Origin: Spirodela intermedia
Lineage: Eukaryota > Streptophyta > Magnoliopsida > Alismatales > Araceae
Reading direction: 5' to 3'
Assembly (NCBI GenBank): GCA_902729315.2
Contig: LR746264.1
Span: 746,501-810,500, forward strand
Length of the DNA stretch: 64,000 nucleotides
In this document: piece by piece, positions 12,574 through 24,966 of the stretch
Layout: the number at the start of each line of letters is the position of its first letter
Position numbering within the stretch: position 1 is the stretch's first letter
Position numbers and translations under genes: made by a program
The notes under the pieces: model-generated
What the model was told of the DNA's origin: nothing
The model's input: only the letters and a program-made list of their open reading frames with translations
The model's database searches: none

Positions 12574-12874
12574 GCGCCAATCAGCAGCACATGGAAGCCG
12601 ACTGACCAGCATCTCGTCCCTTGCTTCCATTCCCTTAACTCTTCTTCTTTCTTCTCTCTATATTTTAGAGAGAGAGAAAGAGAGAGAGCTTGGAAAATAA
12701 GAATTGAGTACAATACAGGGCAGATGAGTCTTATTGAATCTGAAAGAATCTAAGGGCTTTGGAGAGTTTCACTGAGATTCTCAAGAAGAAAAATGGTGGA
12801 AGTGGGGGGCTTGAAGTCAAAAAAGTTAGAGAAACTGTGTGGCCAACAGCCTGGCAGATGGGGAATTGACTTCC

Positions 12875-13026
12875 TCAAAGAAGATCGAAGTTCCATGTGC
12901 TCTCAGCTACCAGCTTCGGAGTCTTCTGTTCCTCTGCCATGTCAACGGACGCTCCTATCTGGAAATAATCCCAAGATGATGCTCTTACCATTAGAAACAT
13001 GCTATTAGTCAATGAACAAAAACAGC

Positions 13027-13073
<47 letters not shown>

Positions 13074-15040
13074 ATATTAGGACAACTATATAGGAAGAAA
13101 AATAGGCTCCATTGTTCTAAGTCGGGCCTTCTAGAAGCCCATAATTAATATTAATAGTAAACAAAGTAGATACGTTTATTTCCGGGATAAATCTTGAGAC
13201 CTAACGTTAGAAGAATATGGGTGGGATTAGACTCTTGAGGTCAAAAGGTTCCTCCTAGGCACGGGAGAACAAAAACGCAGACACATCTAGACTGAACCTA
13301 CAGGGAGAAATAAACCTGTAGAGTTCTGGGTAGTGAAAGCATGCACGAATCACATTTTACCATAGTTGTGGCCAGGATTTGGTCAAACATCAATGTTTCA
13401 TGCATAAAAAAATTAGAGCGCTGACTAAAGTCAGCTCTGAGGAAATCCAGCAAATAAGAAGATGCAAATCGGAACACACAGACAAACAGATACTCTACTA
13501 AGAGCCAACAAAACTCTATAGGGAGTTGTGGGCAACAGCCCTTCGGAGTAGAAGCTCCAGAATGGAGGTCAACTGGTCCCAATGCTAGAAAGAATCAAAG
13601 ACAACAATGCCCAATGTTCAGAAAACTGGAGGGAAGAAGTCAACGGATTATAAGACACAGACACACAATTATGGCCCTCAAGTCTGATTATGTCAATCTG
13701 GTGTTATCTTGGCCACCTGTTGTCAGACCTCCTTCTCAACATTAAAAGAATAAATAAAGGATGACATAAATCACACACACACCGACGTGGAGAATGGGAG
13801 AAGAGCCATGAAAAAGAAGTCGTCAGATTCATGACTTTAGGCTCTTGATGGAGAATCCAAAGACTACCGTAGCATCCAACAAGTTGCTGATATCCTGTAC
13901 ACGATATTTGCAGGCTAAACCATATGGCCCTACAACCAAGATATGTCGATCCTTATATCCTATCACTTCATCATCACCTAATACATTACAAAAATGTATC
14001 ATTTAACCTTACTTTCAACGTCACATTACCCATATGCTATATCTTCACTCCATCGATCAAAATAGTAATGGGCATAAGTCAAAGGGCCCACTCAAATCAT
14101 TTTGAAGCAAAGTGGTGAGGTCTAGATTTACCTACTGACCTCTTACTTCTCCCAATATGAGTAAAAGAAGACATCGTTGACACCTCTTACTATTTGGGCC
14201 CTGATGGATTGACGCTAATACTCAGAGGAAGGTGTCTCTGGTACCATGTTGAATAACCAGCTGATAGGTTTAAATCAATCGGCATCAAGCGTTGAAAGAT
14301 GAATGATAAGATTGGGAGCAACAGGATACGTGAACTGACCTTGAAAATCCCATTGACTTTGGTATCCCTGGACCATTCCAGCTTAAGGTTCTTCCTGGAC
14401 GTCTCATACGAGGCTCTAACGGTGTCATCTCCCTCAAACTTCCTTGAGACTGCAAAATCCCATGCGCCCTTGGAGAAATCATAGGTCGGTTCAAACACCG
14501 TCCGTCTCAGGCTCCCGTGCGCGTAAGCGTACTTCACCCGGAAATTCCCAGTCCCGAATGCATAGTTACACGAAACCTTGTTCGCCGGGTCAAATGTCAA
14601 TGTCCCATCCATGGTCGTCCTGTTCGGTGCGTGGAAGTGGATGTACGTCAGGCTCAACGGTTTCTCCAGAACCTTGACTGTGTTCATAAACTGGAATCTG
14701 AAGTCCTGAAATCCGCAACCACACAAGAAAATAACTGAACATAAGAAAGAGAGCGCGGATCGCATCCCCAACCCTAGTTTATCAACCTAGGTTGCAGGGG
14801 GATGCTGCTGTTGGAATGGAGAAGGGAGAGCACCTTGCGAGGAACATCACAGTCGAGGATGAAGGTCCCCGGCTTCTCGACGGAGAGGACGAGGCCGTTG
14901 AGGGAAGGGCCTTTGACGACCGTCGCGTCGGTCACGGAGGCTTTGAGCCTGACATCGCCGGCGTAGAAGGCGACGGTGGCGACGGCGGACCCCGCGTTCT
15001 TCTCCACGTCGTACTTCCCCTTGACGGTGGCCTTCGCCAT
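12875..15040 (-). CDS. OEP24: Outer envelope pore protein 24, chloroplastic
   Basis: Three exons on the minus strand, 15040-14834, 14705-14340 and 12958-12875, encode 218 aa, close to pea OEP24 (about 213 aa). Diagnostic blocks are [41 protein letters not shown] and [13 protein letters not shown]. The short last exon supplies [20 protein letters not shown] and ends NFDLL. OEP24 is a beta-barrel cation-selective channel in the outer envelope of plastids, passing sugar phosphates, ATP and charged metabolites. Intron 2 is 1381 bp, and a CT tract on the sense strand lies about 70-115 nt before its acceptor. The gene converges on CSN4, with about 300 bp between stop codons. Reading exon 2 through its donor gives a longer false C-terminus. 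Confidence 0.93.
13029..13072. repeat. (GA)n microsatellite in OEP24 intron 2
   Basis: A perfect dinucleotide run. It is CT on the OEP24 sense strand and lies just upstream of the last exon, so it could act as part of an extended polypyrimidine tract. Confidence 0.9.
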
Positions 15041-15706
15041 CCTCGCCGGAGATTCTCCGCCGCCGCCGCCCCTCGCTGCTCCCTTGAGATATGGAGGCGA
15101 CTAGGGGATGACAGAGGAGACCAGCTCAAGCAAAGACCCAACTACCCGGCATGGGCTGCTCCGCGGGTAACTTTCTCCCCTTCAGCAGCCACTTGGCAGC
15201 GATTGTGGGCGGAAGCTGCAAGCAGCAGTGTACCGACCTTTTGTGGCGTCAGAATCATTTAAAATTGTTAATTCTGCGGGACACCGTATTACTCCTGTCA
15301 CGCGTACGTCTGTACCCTGTTTACATCTCGTACCGGTTTCCGTTATTCGTCGCCTTCAGAAAATAATTACTGGATATTCTCATCTTCCGCCGTCAGAAAA
15401 TAATTGAACCATAAGGAGAGGGCTCATATGTAAATACATAAATGCGTTTAAATCACTTAATATCAGAATTTTATACATTTTTGTTTATTAAAAATGATAT
15501 TTGAAAAATTAAAAAAATATTAAAGGTAAGGTGGGTAAGCAATGACTGTAAATATAGCTGGACTGAGCCTAGTAAGCCAATACTCAGTATTTCAAGCCCG
15601 TAAAGTTACTGGGTTGCTTCAATAAGGCCCAACCGCAGAGAAGTCCGAACCCATTAAAAGCCCAATAATAGCCCAATATAGGATCTCCCCTGCCCTTACG
15701 CGGGAG

Positions 15707-15774
<68 letters not shown>

Positions 15775-17543
15775 CAGGGGTTTGTTTCTATTTATGGGCT
15801 TGATGTGAGGCCCAATTGTGAATAAAATGGAATGGGCCGATACTGAGTGATATGATTATTGGGCGTTACTATTAGGCCGTAGTGTTGGATTAAAGTCGGT
15901 CATCAAGTTGTTGGGCTGGTTTGGTACAGTTAGCCCAGTCCAACGGTAAAGAAGAAAGAATCCACGCTATGGTGGATCCGGTTTCCCGCCAAGTTTTGGC
16001 GGGAACTTCAGCGTCCTGTTACTTTTAGATCTGAGCTAGGTCGATGCTTGTGTCATCTCTCTGTCTCTCTCTGTCTGTTTCTCTCTCTATGTCTCCGCAT
16101 TGAGCTTTGGGGAAGACGTCGCAGGTAGGTCGATTCATGCTGCAAGTGGTTAGTATCGTATTTACCCTACTCGTTGTTCATGTTCAATAGCCTGTCTGAA
16201 ATTTCCCCTTCGTTTCTCCGATCTAGCAGATCTGGGCTGTGTTTTGGCTTTGCGTCGTACTCCGGATTAGGGCCAGTGTTAACCGCGGCATCTTGCTTTT
16301 GCTCCAAGTTTATCTTCTTGAAATGTCGTCTCGATGGTTTTATCATTGAGGGTTACGAAATATCAGGTTATCTTTTACGTCTTCCGTTTTTGTATTTTTA
16401 CTCATATTTTCTTGGTAAAGAAGTTCTTTATCGGCCTGCATGTTAATTTGGTCTACGTTGCATAAATGTGGATTCCTCCCTCTAGGTTTCTGGATGGTAA
16501 TGTGTAGAACTTGTCAAATGTTAAGGGGCCTTTATGTATCAGCTTTCGTGAAGAAGGTGCATCAATTACGGAACAATACTTGGAAGAGAATGAATTCGAT
16601 ATTCAGTTTCTTCCTTCACTTTTCTTTTAAAGTTATAATCGGTATTCGGCACTTTAGTTTTGAAGCTAGAATAATTTTGCATCCCCATTGTTCCCGATCC
16701 TGGTTTTTTTTTAATAAAAACTAAACATTTAGTTTTGGACCATCTCCAATACCTCTTATTATTGAGGCAATCGTCACACTTCAGAACGAGAATCCCATTT
16801 GGCTCTACGATTTAAATTTGGCATAGAATGCGCTCTACGAAATGGAATGAGCGTGTTAAGGTAATTCTGTAAATAAAAAAGTTCATTATATGATGAAATA
16901 GCATGATGCCTTAATGTATCCTAAAAGCATTTTGCTTTGCGATAAAGCTTTCATCATTGAATCCAATGGGGAGTAATCTATAGAAATGGTTGCCCATTTT
17001 TGTTATTTTACGTAGGTCCATGTATTCTGCCCTGAATTCTCATCAACCAATACGAAAAGAGGTGCCATGATGTGAATGAGTCGGATTGGGAATTTGGCTC
17101 GAACGTTCAGTCTGTTAACTCTCCAATTTGCTCATCTCTTCAATTTTTGCCAATATAGTTTAGGACTTCGACGCTAACTCCCACATTAAAATATTGTGGT
17201 TACTTGAAAAGATGATTTTGCTTGCTTATCTGGTAGATTTTGAAAACCCTAATCAGTTTTCAGTGACTGAGTCACTATCAGCACATAAGGAGGTTAGTTT
17301 CACTTTGTGTTTGGTTTTTTTTTCAGATGCCCACAGTTTTGTGTACATCGATCAATTGTGTGCAATCATTTTCTTAAAGTCGGTAATTTTTTATTAAGAA
17401 TTAATTTCTATACTTTAAGAGCTTGGTCTGACAGCTGATGTGGTTAAGTCTTAGAAGCATGTGGATATCAGAATTGCGGCTAATGATTTCGAACTCATTA
17501 CTAAATATAAATATATGCTTCTCTTTATACAGGTCAAGTGAAC
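15041..17543. promoter_or_regulatory. Shared promoter and leader between OEP24 (-) and the 995-aa gene (+)
   Basis: At least eight GCCCA/TGGGC elements cluster between 15590 and 15940, on both strands, in the interval between two divergent genes. Such site II-like motifs are common in promoters of plant housekeeping genes. A (TG)n(GA)n compound microsatellite occupies 15711-15774. The plus-strand transcript probably starts near 16000 and has a leader intron from a GTAGGT donor near 16125 to the acceptor at 17532; this is inferred from splice signals only. Confidence 0.5.
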
Positions 17544-20500
17544 ATGACCCGCAACAATGTTTGTACAAGAAGGATGGCCACGGAAAATGGTCCAAATCTC
17601 GTCAATCTCGTTCGTTGTGGTTCTGTACACTCTATTCTTGCTATTAAAATGGGATCTGTGTCAAGGTTTCCTAATGTTGATCCTCATGGGAGACCAGCAT
17701 TAAAATTTAAGGAATTATCGTCCATATACGACTGTGAAGGCGTTAACAAACTAAATTCAGGCACAACCGTCAAATGGCATGCTATCAGGGCTAAAGGTTC
17801 TTCAGTTGACTCTCAGGTTAAAGTTGAGGTGGCCTCACCAGAAAAAGGTGCTTGCCCTGGAAAATCAACTGAAGCTGGTGATATTCAAAGCAGTCGAAGC
17901 ATCTTTCTTAAGAAAGAGGTTGATTTGGATGCCATTCATGATGGTGATGAATTAAGTCGTTTGACTTTAAGAGAATTTAAGAACAGATGCAAAAGGCAGA
18001 AAGTCATCGAATCTAATGCCTCTCTAGGGCCTAATGATCATGCTGGCCATTGCGCTGTGAGCTGTAAGGATAACTCCGACAGACCTATGAAAGTGGAGCC
18101 TGATCTTGACGAGCCCCTTATTGTTTTAAAGCAAAGGATGTACAAAGACTCGAAACCAGAAAGAAAGAGAAAGAAGAATGCACATCAGTATAATTCTGAT
18201 GCTTCATCTCCAGTGCAGACAAGAAATGAAGAGGAACAACCATCCTACTTTGGTGTAGCTGAACATGCTCTTTCCACAGATTCTGCTGTGAGCTTCCATC
18301 TCATTGAAATTAAAGAGGAGGTATTGGAGACTGATTCTTATGATATTGACAATGTGGTTCCTGCTGTGAACATTTCTGCCTCGAGCTCCGTGTCAGATGC
18401 TGATTGCTTAGTAGCTCAAGGGTCTGAAGAGATCCAGCGAGATGAGCCCGAGATTGGAGAATCAGTGTCAATGAGAGGTAACATGAGTGACTGTTCCACT
18501 GATGAAGTTTTTATCCCTGAAAGTCATAATTTAGGCAAGGATGCAATGGAAATATATTCATGCATGAAAGAGATGGATTCGTCCGATAACAGAAGCCCTG
18601 AAGTAGCTTGCACTGTCAGGTCAGAGACTCTGCAGGCTGAGTCCTTTGGTGAGCATGACCCTGTTACGGTTTCTGATTGTTCTGCCTCTGATTTGCTCGC
18701 CGAATGCCATTTTCCTGACAATATGTGGGATTGCTTGAATAATGGATGTGATATGGGAGATAGACGACGACCAACGTTTGCTGACATATCCCAATATTCT
18801 TCTCTTGGTGAGGTTTCAGTCCCAGATCTCTCACTTGGCCATATCTCTCTACTGGAGAGTGCAGGAATGAATTCTGATGCAGGTAGCAGCGAATTTCCCC
18901 CTCTAACAGGCAGCCTTGGTCCTGCCTCTACAACTGAGGATCGAAGTGTGCAAGCGACCGACAGCATCGAAAATCCCATTGCCATCCAAGTGACTTCTGA
19001 GACTTCTGAGGCTTCTGGGTCAAAGGAGCACAACAGTGGTGCAGATTGTCACACAGAGGAAACATGCGGTGAAGCAGTTATCTCATTTGGTCCCTGTGCT
19101 TTCAATACACAATGGGATTTTGTTGACAGTTCTGCATACGATGTAGCTTCTGAAACTGTGACAAAAGATGATGGCGAAGCTGGCGGTGCCAGCTGTAACG
19201 TTCATGAAGATAATGTCCATGCAGAAGGCGACATTTCTGAGGGTATAAATGGCCAAGTGCTTGAAAGAGAGATGCCCACCGTTGTCCCTGAAATAGTACT
19301 CAATCTTCAACCTGGAGAGGAAACTTCTGGAGCTTCTACTCCGATGTCCTGCAGTACCAGTTGTTTGCATCCACCTGATGTTTCTCTGGACGAAACCGAC
19401 AAGGAATTGACCACGAAAGAAACAGAACGATTGTGTCACCTGAGAAGCGATGAGGTCAACTCTTGCTCTCCTGTTGCCAAGGAGGATTGGGAGGCTGCGG
19501 AAAGTCAAGATTGCTTTTCTCAGGCTTCTGATCAACGGTCCACCGTGAGCAGTTTCTTGAGCGTTGACCACTCAGATCAGGGCGGTGACGTAATCTTCAC
19601 CTTTGAAGACGTCAGCGAAGCATCGACTCCCGTGGCGATGGTCCTGGATGTTGGGAAAGTTAGAGACATGTCTGCTGAAATCTCTACGGCTGATGATCGA
19701 AAAACCCATCAAGAGAGCGATGAAGAACTCCATCATCAGTTAGAACATCCTCCGATAAAACTTCTGTCGAATAGAAAGGTATTATTCGCTATGCCAAAAA
19801 GAGTAATCTTCATTCTTATGGGAGCCCCTAAGCCGGCGGCTGATAGTCAACCATCATGCAGGTCCTCTCTCCAACAACTCAAGAAAAGCTGTGCCAGGCA
19901 GTGGACGCCGAGGAGCCGGTCAAACCCCCCAGTAAGTTTTCAACTGTTAGGACTCCTAATCTCTTGCGCTCCCCTTATTCTCTTCCTGACTTTTGGGTCA
20001 ATATCTTGCAGAGAGCGGGAAGAGGCTCTGGTTTGAGGGAAAGTCAAACGGTTCCCCTCCTCGTGACCCGGTTCTAAGGCTCTCTGGGCTGGTGCCGAGC
20101 CCTGAAAGGATCGGAATGGCGGCTCCTGGGAAGAGACTCTGGTTTGAAAGAAGGTCAAACTGGGCCACATCCTCCGAATGGATCCACAGGGTTCCTGATA
20201 CGACAACGAGCCCCGAGAGGGCGAGTAAGAGGCCGAAGAACGGCTCGGTGGTCCCCACCAAAGGCATCCTCAAATCGCCGCCCTCCTGGGCGGTCAACTC
20301 CCCCGCACAGAAGCATACTCAGGAGGCCATAACCTTCTCTCAGAGGCAGATGCAGGACATTGAATCGCTCGCTTCAAAGCTTCTCAAGGGGCTGAGGTCC
20401 ATGAAGGGCATCGTGGAAGAAGCCCTGATCTCGGAAGAATCCTCCTCTGCTGCGTCTTTGAAGGACCAAACGGACAAGGTAACTTTCCATTTCAAGTAAT

Positions 20501-20889
20501 AAATAAATAAATAAAAGAACAAAAAATGCATTTTTGCTCATCTCCGAACTTTCTATAAGAATATTTCTTCCTGGATTTCATTCATATATAGACTGATATT
20601 GATGGGGAATTTATAGTTTTTAAAAGGAGTTCTACTTGCCATGTCTGCGGATCATCTTCTCTTCTTGCACGCATTTTTTAAGCGATGGCTGTCTCTTCTC
20701 GTCTCCTTGGTTCTTGCCGTTGACTTGGACATCATATGATCTTTCGGAGAACTCATCCACCCCAGCGGGGGTCTTTCTTCCGATCAGATGAGAGCGGCCA
20801 TCGACAACGCCTCAGAGCTCGAGGAGACCACCAAGAAATGGCTGTCCATGATGGGGAAGGACTGCAATCGCTTCTGCAAAATCCTGGTT

Positions 20890-20930
<41 letters not shown>

Positions 20931-21087
20931 GAGCTTTCCATGATCGGGCGGCTCTTCTTTCTGACCGCAGAGGTCAACCCTCCAGAAGACCCCCAACGGG
21001 CTCCGAAAGGATCGGAAGAAGATAACCTTTGCAGATGAAGCCGGGGGCATGCTCTGCCATGTCAAGCTTTTTGAAGACATTGTATGA
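17544..21087 (+). CDS. Uncharacterised plant protein, 995 aa, probably nuclear
   Basis: Five coding exons, 17544-19778, 19862-19931, 20012-20478, 20788-20886 and 20971-21087, close in frame. Exon 1 (745 codons) encodes an acidic, Ser/Glu/Asp-rich, low-complexity region with a basic patch (KPERKRKKNAH) and no membrane segment. The C-terminal 250 residues look ordered: KLLSNRKVLSPTTQEKLCQA, two KRLWFE repeats, a helical stretch (TFSQRQMQDIESLASKLLKG), and a final block KITFADEAGGMLCHVKLFED. I recall these C-terminal blocks only from unnamed plant proteins, so no function is assigned. Nuclear location is inferred from the basic patch. The start is the ATG right after the leader-intron acceptor; Met codons slightly downstream are alternatives. 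Exons 3-5 are markedly more GC-rich than exon 1. Confidence 0.8.
20892..20928. repeat. (CT)n microsatellite in intron 4 of the 995-aa gene
   Basis: The CT run starts six bases after the donor at 20887, on the sense strand, and nearly fills the first half of this 84-bp intron. Confidence 0.9.
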
Positions 21088-21339
21088 TATCTCAGCTGCC
21101 ACCTTGCCCCGTTCTTGATCCCCCAAAATGGCTCCCCGATGAGAGAGAATTGGCTGCTTCTGCCCCTGTGCTTTTGTTTACCTTCCATTTATGGAAATTT
21201 TTTACGCTGCAGAATGTGTGCAGCTGGGGTTGTTGTTCATCTACTTTTCATTGTATAACTCTTGGATCAGCCGACGTCGTATATATTTCGAAAGATTATA
21301 AAAAGCAGAGGGCAAGAGCTTGCTCGCGTTGATATCAAT

Positions 21340-21830
21340 CGACCAGGACGTAATGGGCCTGGAAGAATGGGCCCGATAGAGCAGAAAAGGAAGGGATCCG
21401 TGATGAGCCGATGGAGTGGGCCCATTTAGCAGGTGGAGGAGGATTTTTAGTGTTGCTTACGTCAGCGTGACGATAATAGTAAATAGAAGGAGGTCCCCGC
21501 GTGTCCATCCAGCTGGCAGGGTCACGTCACTGGTGCAGAAGCGGATTTAATTAGCCCGGCAGTTGGCTGGCGTCCGCAATAGTGGTCTGGGAACCCGGTC
21601 TGGGCCGGACGGTTGGATGGGGCATGTCTCCAATAATTGACACGTGGGTTGCCAACGTGGCAAGCACTGGGGGTTTTCTGCTGCCCACGTCCCCGAATGG
21701 GATACGTGCCCTCTTCCTAACGTGGGCCCCCTGGTCACGGAGACTCCTTTTCTTCCACTCGTGAATGCGGGGCCCACATATCGATTTGACGGCTCAGATG
21801 AGTTGTCTTCCCCCGTGACCCCACCTCTTC
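21340..21830. promoter_or_regulatory. Cluster of ACGT-core and TGGGCC elements between convergent genes
   Basis: About ten ACGT cores in under 500 bp, including TTACGTCAGC near 21457, GTCACGTCAC near 21522, CACGTGGG near 21642, and further ACGTGG, CACGTC and ACGTGC sites up to 21725. TGGGCC/GGCCCA motifs occur near 21353, 21370, 21417 and 21725. This looks like an ABRE/G-box-rich promoter, yet both flanking protein genes end toward it, so the transcript it would serve is unknown. Confidence 0.4.
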
Positions 21831-22144
21831 TTTTCTCAGAAAGAAAGGAAAGAGAGAGAGAGAGTGATCACACTGGGTTTCCTCAAGGGTATTTTAGTCT
21901 TTGGCATAAAAAATTAAATAAGTAATAAAAATATTTAGTATCGAGGGTCTGCTAATTGTAAAGGTATAAAATATTAAATACTCTTCTGTTTAAAAGGTTT
22001 AATGAAATAATAAACACTTGGGGAACTAAAACTAAAAATAGTCCCTCATGCTGGCGCCATCCTCCGGGTTAAATCCTAGTTGGCGTCTCCGTTGACCGTT
22101 CACTCGACATTAAAAATCGGGGACCTTTTCAGATCACGAGAGGA

Positions 22145-22870
22145 TCAGCTTTCTCCAACCGTTCGATGAGGAAAATTGGCGGCCGGCGTTGCGGCGGCGG
22201 CGCCGGGGAACACGGCGGCCCACACTGCGGCGAAGGCGCGGAGGACGGCGGCGTGGTGGCGTTGTGAATTGAGGGACAGGAAGCACCGTAGCAGCTGCTC
22301 CAGCTCCCCCTCGTCGTAGATCCTCTTCTCTGCCACCATCTCCATCATCGACCTCCGGAAGTCGCCGTACGGATCCTCCGACATCTTCACCACTACCGCG
22401 AAGCTCCCCGCCGTCAGTTGTCGCCGGCGTTGCGCCGGCGAGGAATCGCAGGGCTCGAAGATCGGGTTCAGAGTGGGAAGAAAATTCGAGAAACTCCGGT
22501 GAGAAGACTCCGGCGTCTCTGATCCCTCGTCGTCGTCATCTTCGCTGGTTGACTTCAGCATGTTGTCTGAGTCGATCTTGCGGCGCGGGGAGGAGTCAAC
22601 GCGAGAGAGGACGTGCCAGTGATCATCTCTCTCCCAGAGGAACGCTGAGGAGGCGTCTCTCTGTTTCGAGCCATGGACGGAGAGCTCCTCGGATTCGAAG
22701 CTCTGGGATGCTTTTGACCTCGAACTGGTCTGAAGCTGGCTGACCGCCTTGCGTTTGACCTCGAACAGGTCGGCGGCGCCGCCGGTCGCCACCGCCGCGT
22801 CATCCTTTGATCGGCATGATTGGAAGGACGGGATCACCCGCGATATGCGGAGCCTGAACCTCTTCCCCAT
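22145..22870 (-). CDS. OFP: OVATE family protein (transcriptional repressor)
   Basis: An intronless 241-aa protein. The C-terminal OVATE domain spans about residues 156-217 (SFAVVVKMSEDPYGDFRRSM, then EKRIYDEGELEQLLRCFLSL). The N-terminus MGKRFRLRISRVIPSFQSCR is the basic start shared with the OFP6/7/8-like subgroup, and the middle is Ser/acidic-rich and disordered. OVATE proteins act in the nucleus as repressors, partnering KNOX/BELL homeodomain proteins and TRM proteins to shape organs. The gene is single-exon, as is usual. A CT tract at 22911-22941 lies 40-70 bp upstream of the start codon (GA on the sense strand). The closest paralogue cannot be fixed by eye. Confidence 0.93.
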   Translation of the reverse strand: MGKRFRLRISRVIPSFQSCRSKDDAAVATGGAADLFEVKRKAVSQLQTSSRSKASQSFESEELSVHGSKQRDASSAFLWERDDHWHVLSRVDSSPRRKIDSDNMLKSTSEDDDDEGSETPESSHRSFSNFLPTLNPIFEPCDSSPAQRRRQLTAGSFAVVVKMSEDPYGDFRRSMMEMVAEKRIYDEGELEQLLRCFLSLNSQRHHAAVLRAFAAVWAAVFPGAAAATPAANFPHRTVGES

Positions 22871-22902
22871 CCTTCTCTCTCTTATCTTCTCTTCTCTTCT
22901 CT

Positions 22903-22910
<8 letters not shown>

Positions 22911-22941
<31 letters not shown>
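22911..22941. repeat. (CT)n microsatellite in the OFP 5' region
   Basis: A CT run preceded by imperfect CTTCT repeats, just upstream of the minus-strand OFP start. It resembles the GA tract before the ERU-like kinase. Confidence 0.85.
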
Positions 22942-24966
22942 GAGCAGCTTCTGCTTGCTTCTTTCTTGCCGCCCTGCGGGAACAGCTTCTGCGTAGAGCA
23001 TTATATAGCGACGGACGAGGATGATGTGTTTTCAGATCGTATAGATCTCACCGTTCATTTAACCAACAAAATATAGTCCAAATATGAACATAAAAAATAT
23101 TTTTGTAATTTTTTGGCAGTCAAACATCGTCTATATTTTTTAAATGATTTTATGAATTTTCTTAATGGGTTCAAATTATAAGGGGTATGGGATGATTGCC
23201 CCCCAGATTTTAAGAGGGCCCATGCAACATCATCAAATTCCTTTTTTCCTATAAAAAAAAGGAGGCATTTTTAATGCGGTGGAAATTTTCAAAAAAACTT
23301 TTTTTTGAAAGTAATTCTGAAATATTGAATTTTTAATATATTTTAACAAAAGATTTTCCACTAAAGTTGATGTCTCTCAAATCAAAGTCAAGCAGAGATC
23401 GAGTACGACATTGGTGATCGTGAGATGGTCGTATGATGAGTCAAACAGGCCGTTGACTTCCAGGCTGGACGTAGATCCAACCCAAAAATGGGTCCGGTGG
23501 GTCAGACCTATTTTAACTATTTTGGGCCTGACATAGAGATCTAAGCCAAGAAGAAACGGGGCGGGCTGGGTTAGAAGGGTGGTCCTACGGACGTTGACTG
23601 CTTGTGGAAGTTCCTTAACATGAGAAGGTTCTCTATGGGTCACCAAGTGAACTTGGAGATAATTCAGTCAACAATGGAGAAGGAAAAATTCTCAGCTAGT
23701 CATTAGTCTCTCTCTCTCTTTCTCTCTCTCTCTGTCTCTCTCTATCTCTATCTCTATCTCTATCTCTCTATATCTCTCTCTAAGTGATGGATTTGTGGTC
23801 GACCATTTAAATCACCGTCTCATCAAAGACTAATCCACGGTGGTTACTCCTAATCACGCCAGATGGTCATCTTTGCACCAACAGTCAACGCTCGACCCAA
23901 TGAACGAAGGTGGTGGTCAAATAGAGGGTCAGCTCGGAGATTAATAGGAGTTCACTCACTGGGCCATGTAAACGGTGAGGTTTAGGCTGGACCCAATGAT
24001 TCACAATGACTAAATTATCGGTTCATTCTGAAGGAAAAAAAATGCAGGAAAACATGTCATTTAAATAATGCCAAGATTTTTAGCTCATACTGAAATCAGA
24101 AATCCTTCCACGTGCTCCTTTTGGCAGGGGGAGTTTTCCACAGATATCAGGGACAAAAATAACAAGATATCAGGAGTAACTGGCAAGATTTCGGCTGAAA
24201 TCATATACCCGTAGATGAGCAAGGAACAAATATATAAATTTATTTCTTGAATACATATCGGATATTCAGAATGGAAATATAGAGTGGGAGGAGAAGTGAG
24301 GCATGAGAAGACGACCTGGGGAAGCTTTCAAAGTCAACGCCAGCTCTGGAGCATGACCGCTAAGGGAACCTGTTAACGGCGGCCAGCCAACGATGTTGTC
24401 TTTAATTCTCCCACCCCCTGGGAGTTTTTTTCAGAATTTATCTGCAGAAGAAAGAAAATAACGGCAGGAAATGATTAACTCTGTTGAGAAATATCGAATC
24501 TGCTCCGAGGATCAAGAGATCAGACTGAAAGTAGAATATTTCAGGACTGCTGGATGAATCCTTTGCTTCCAACTGGGTGAGATCAGATAATATCCTTGGT
24601 GAATGTACAGAATTTTTGGGGAATTTTGGATATGATTCCTGTTTGTGCGGACAGCAGCACGATCAAAAGGATAATGGTTGACTAGCCCCTTACCGAGATT
24701 ATTACAGTACTTCCTTCCTAGATCAAAACATGACATGCAGTCTAGAATCAATAACAGGTTGAATATATTTCTGGTCAAAGGCGGCAAAGATTTTATCAGA
24801 ATTCAGAGAATGGGGCATGAATTTCCATGGGAGAAACTAAATAGTAATCTTGAATTGTGAATTGAAACAGAAATTCGACAGATGAGTGTGGAGGATTCGA
24901 TCCTCCATGAATAAGGAAGAAGAGCATAATTTAATGGTCAGTACTACTTAAAATGAGTCCGATTCA
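22942..24966. other. Intergenic region, OFP upstream side and 3' flank of the DUF1195-like gene
   Basis: No gene is supported. It contains imperfect CT/ATCT repeats at 23706-23780 and several GTCAAC/GTTGAC hexamers (near 23452, 23594, 23668, 23884, 24333 and 24676). The GGGCCTGAC and GGGCGGGCTGGG stretches near 23520-23570 may be old transposon ends, but I could not delimit an element. Confidence 0.4.

Noticed and set aside
14190-14771. 193-codon minus-strand frame as the whole OEP24 C-terminal part
   Set aside because: It reads through the acceptor of exon 2 upstream and the donor at 14339; the conserved tail is found in the exon at 12958-12875.
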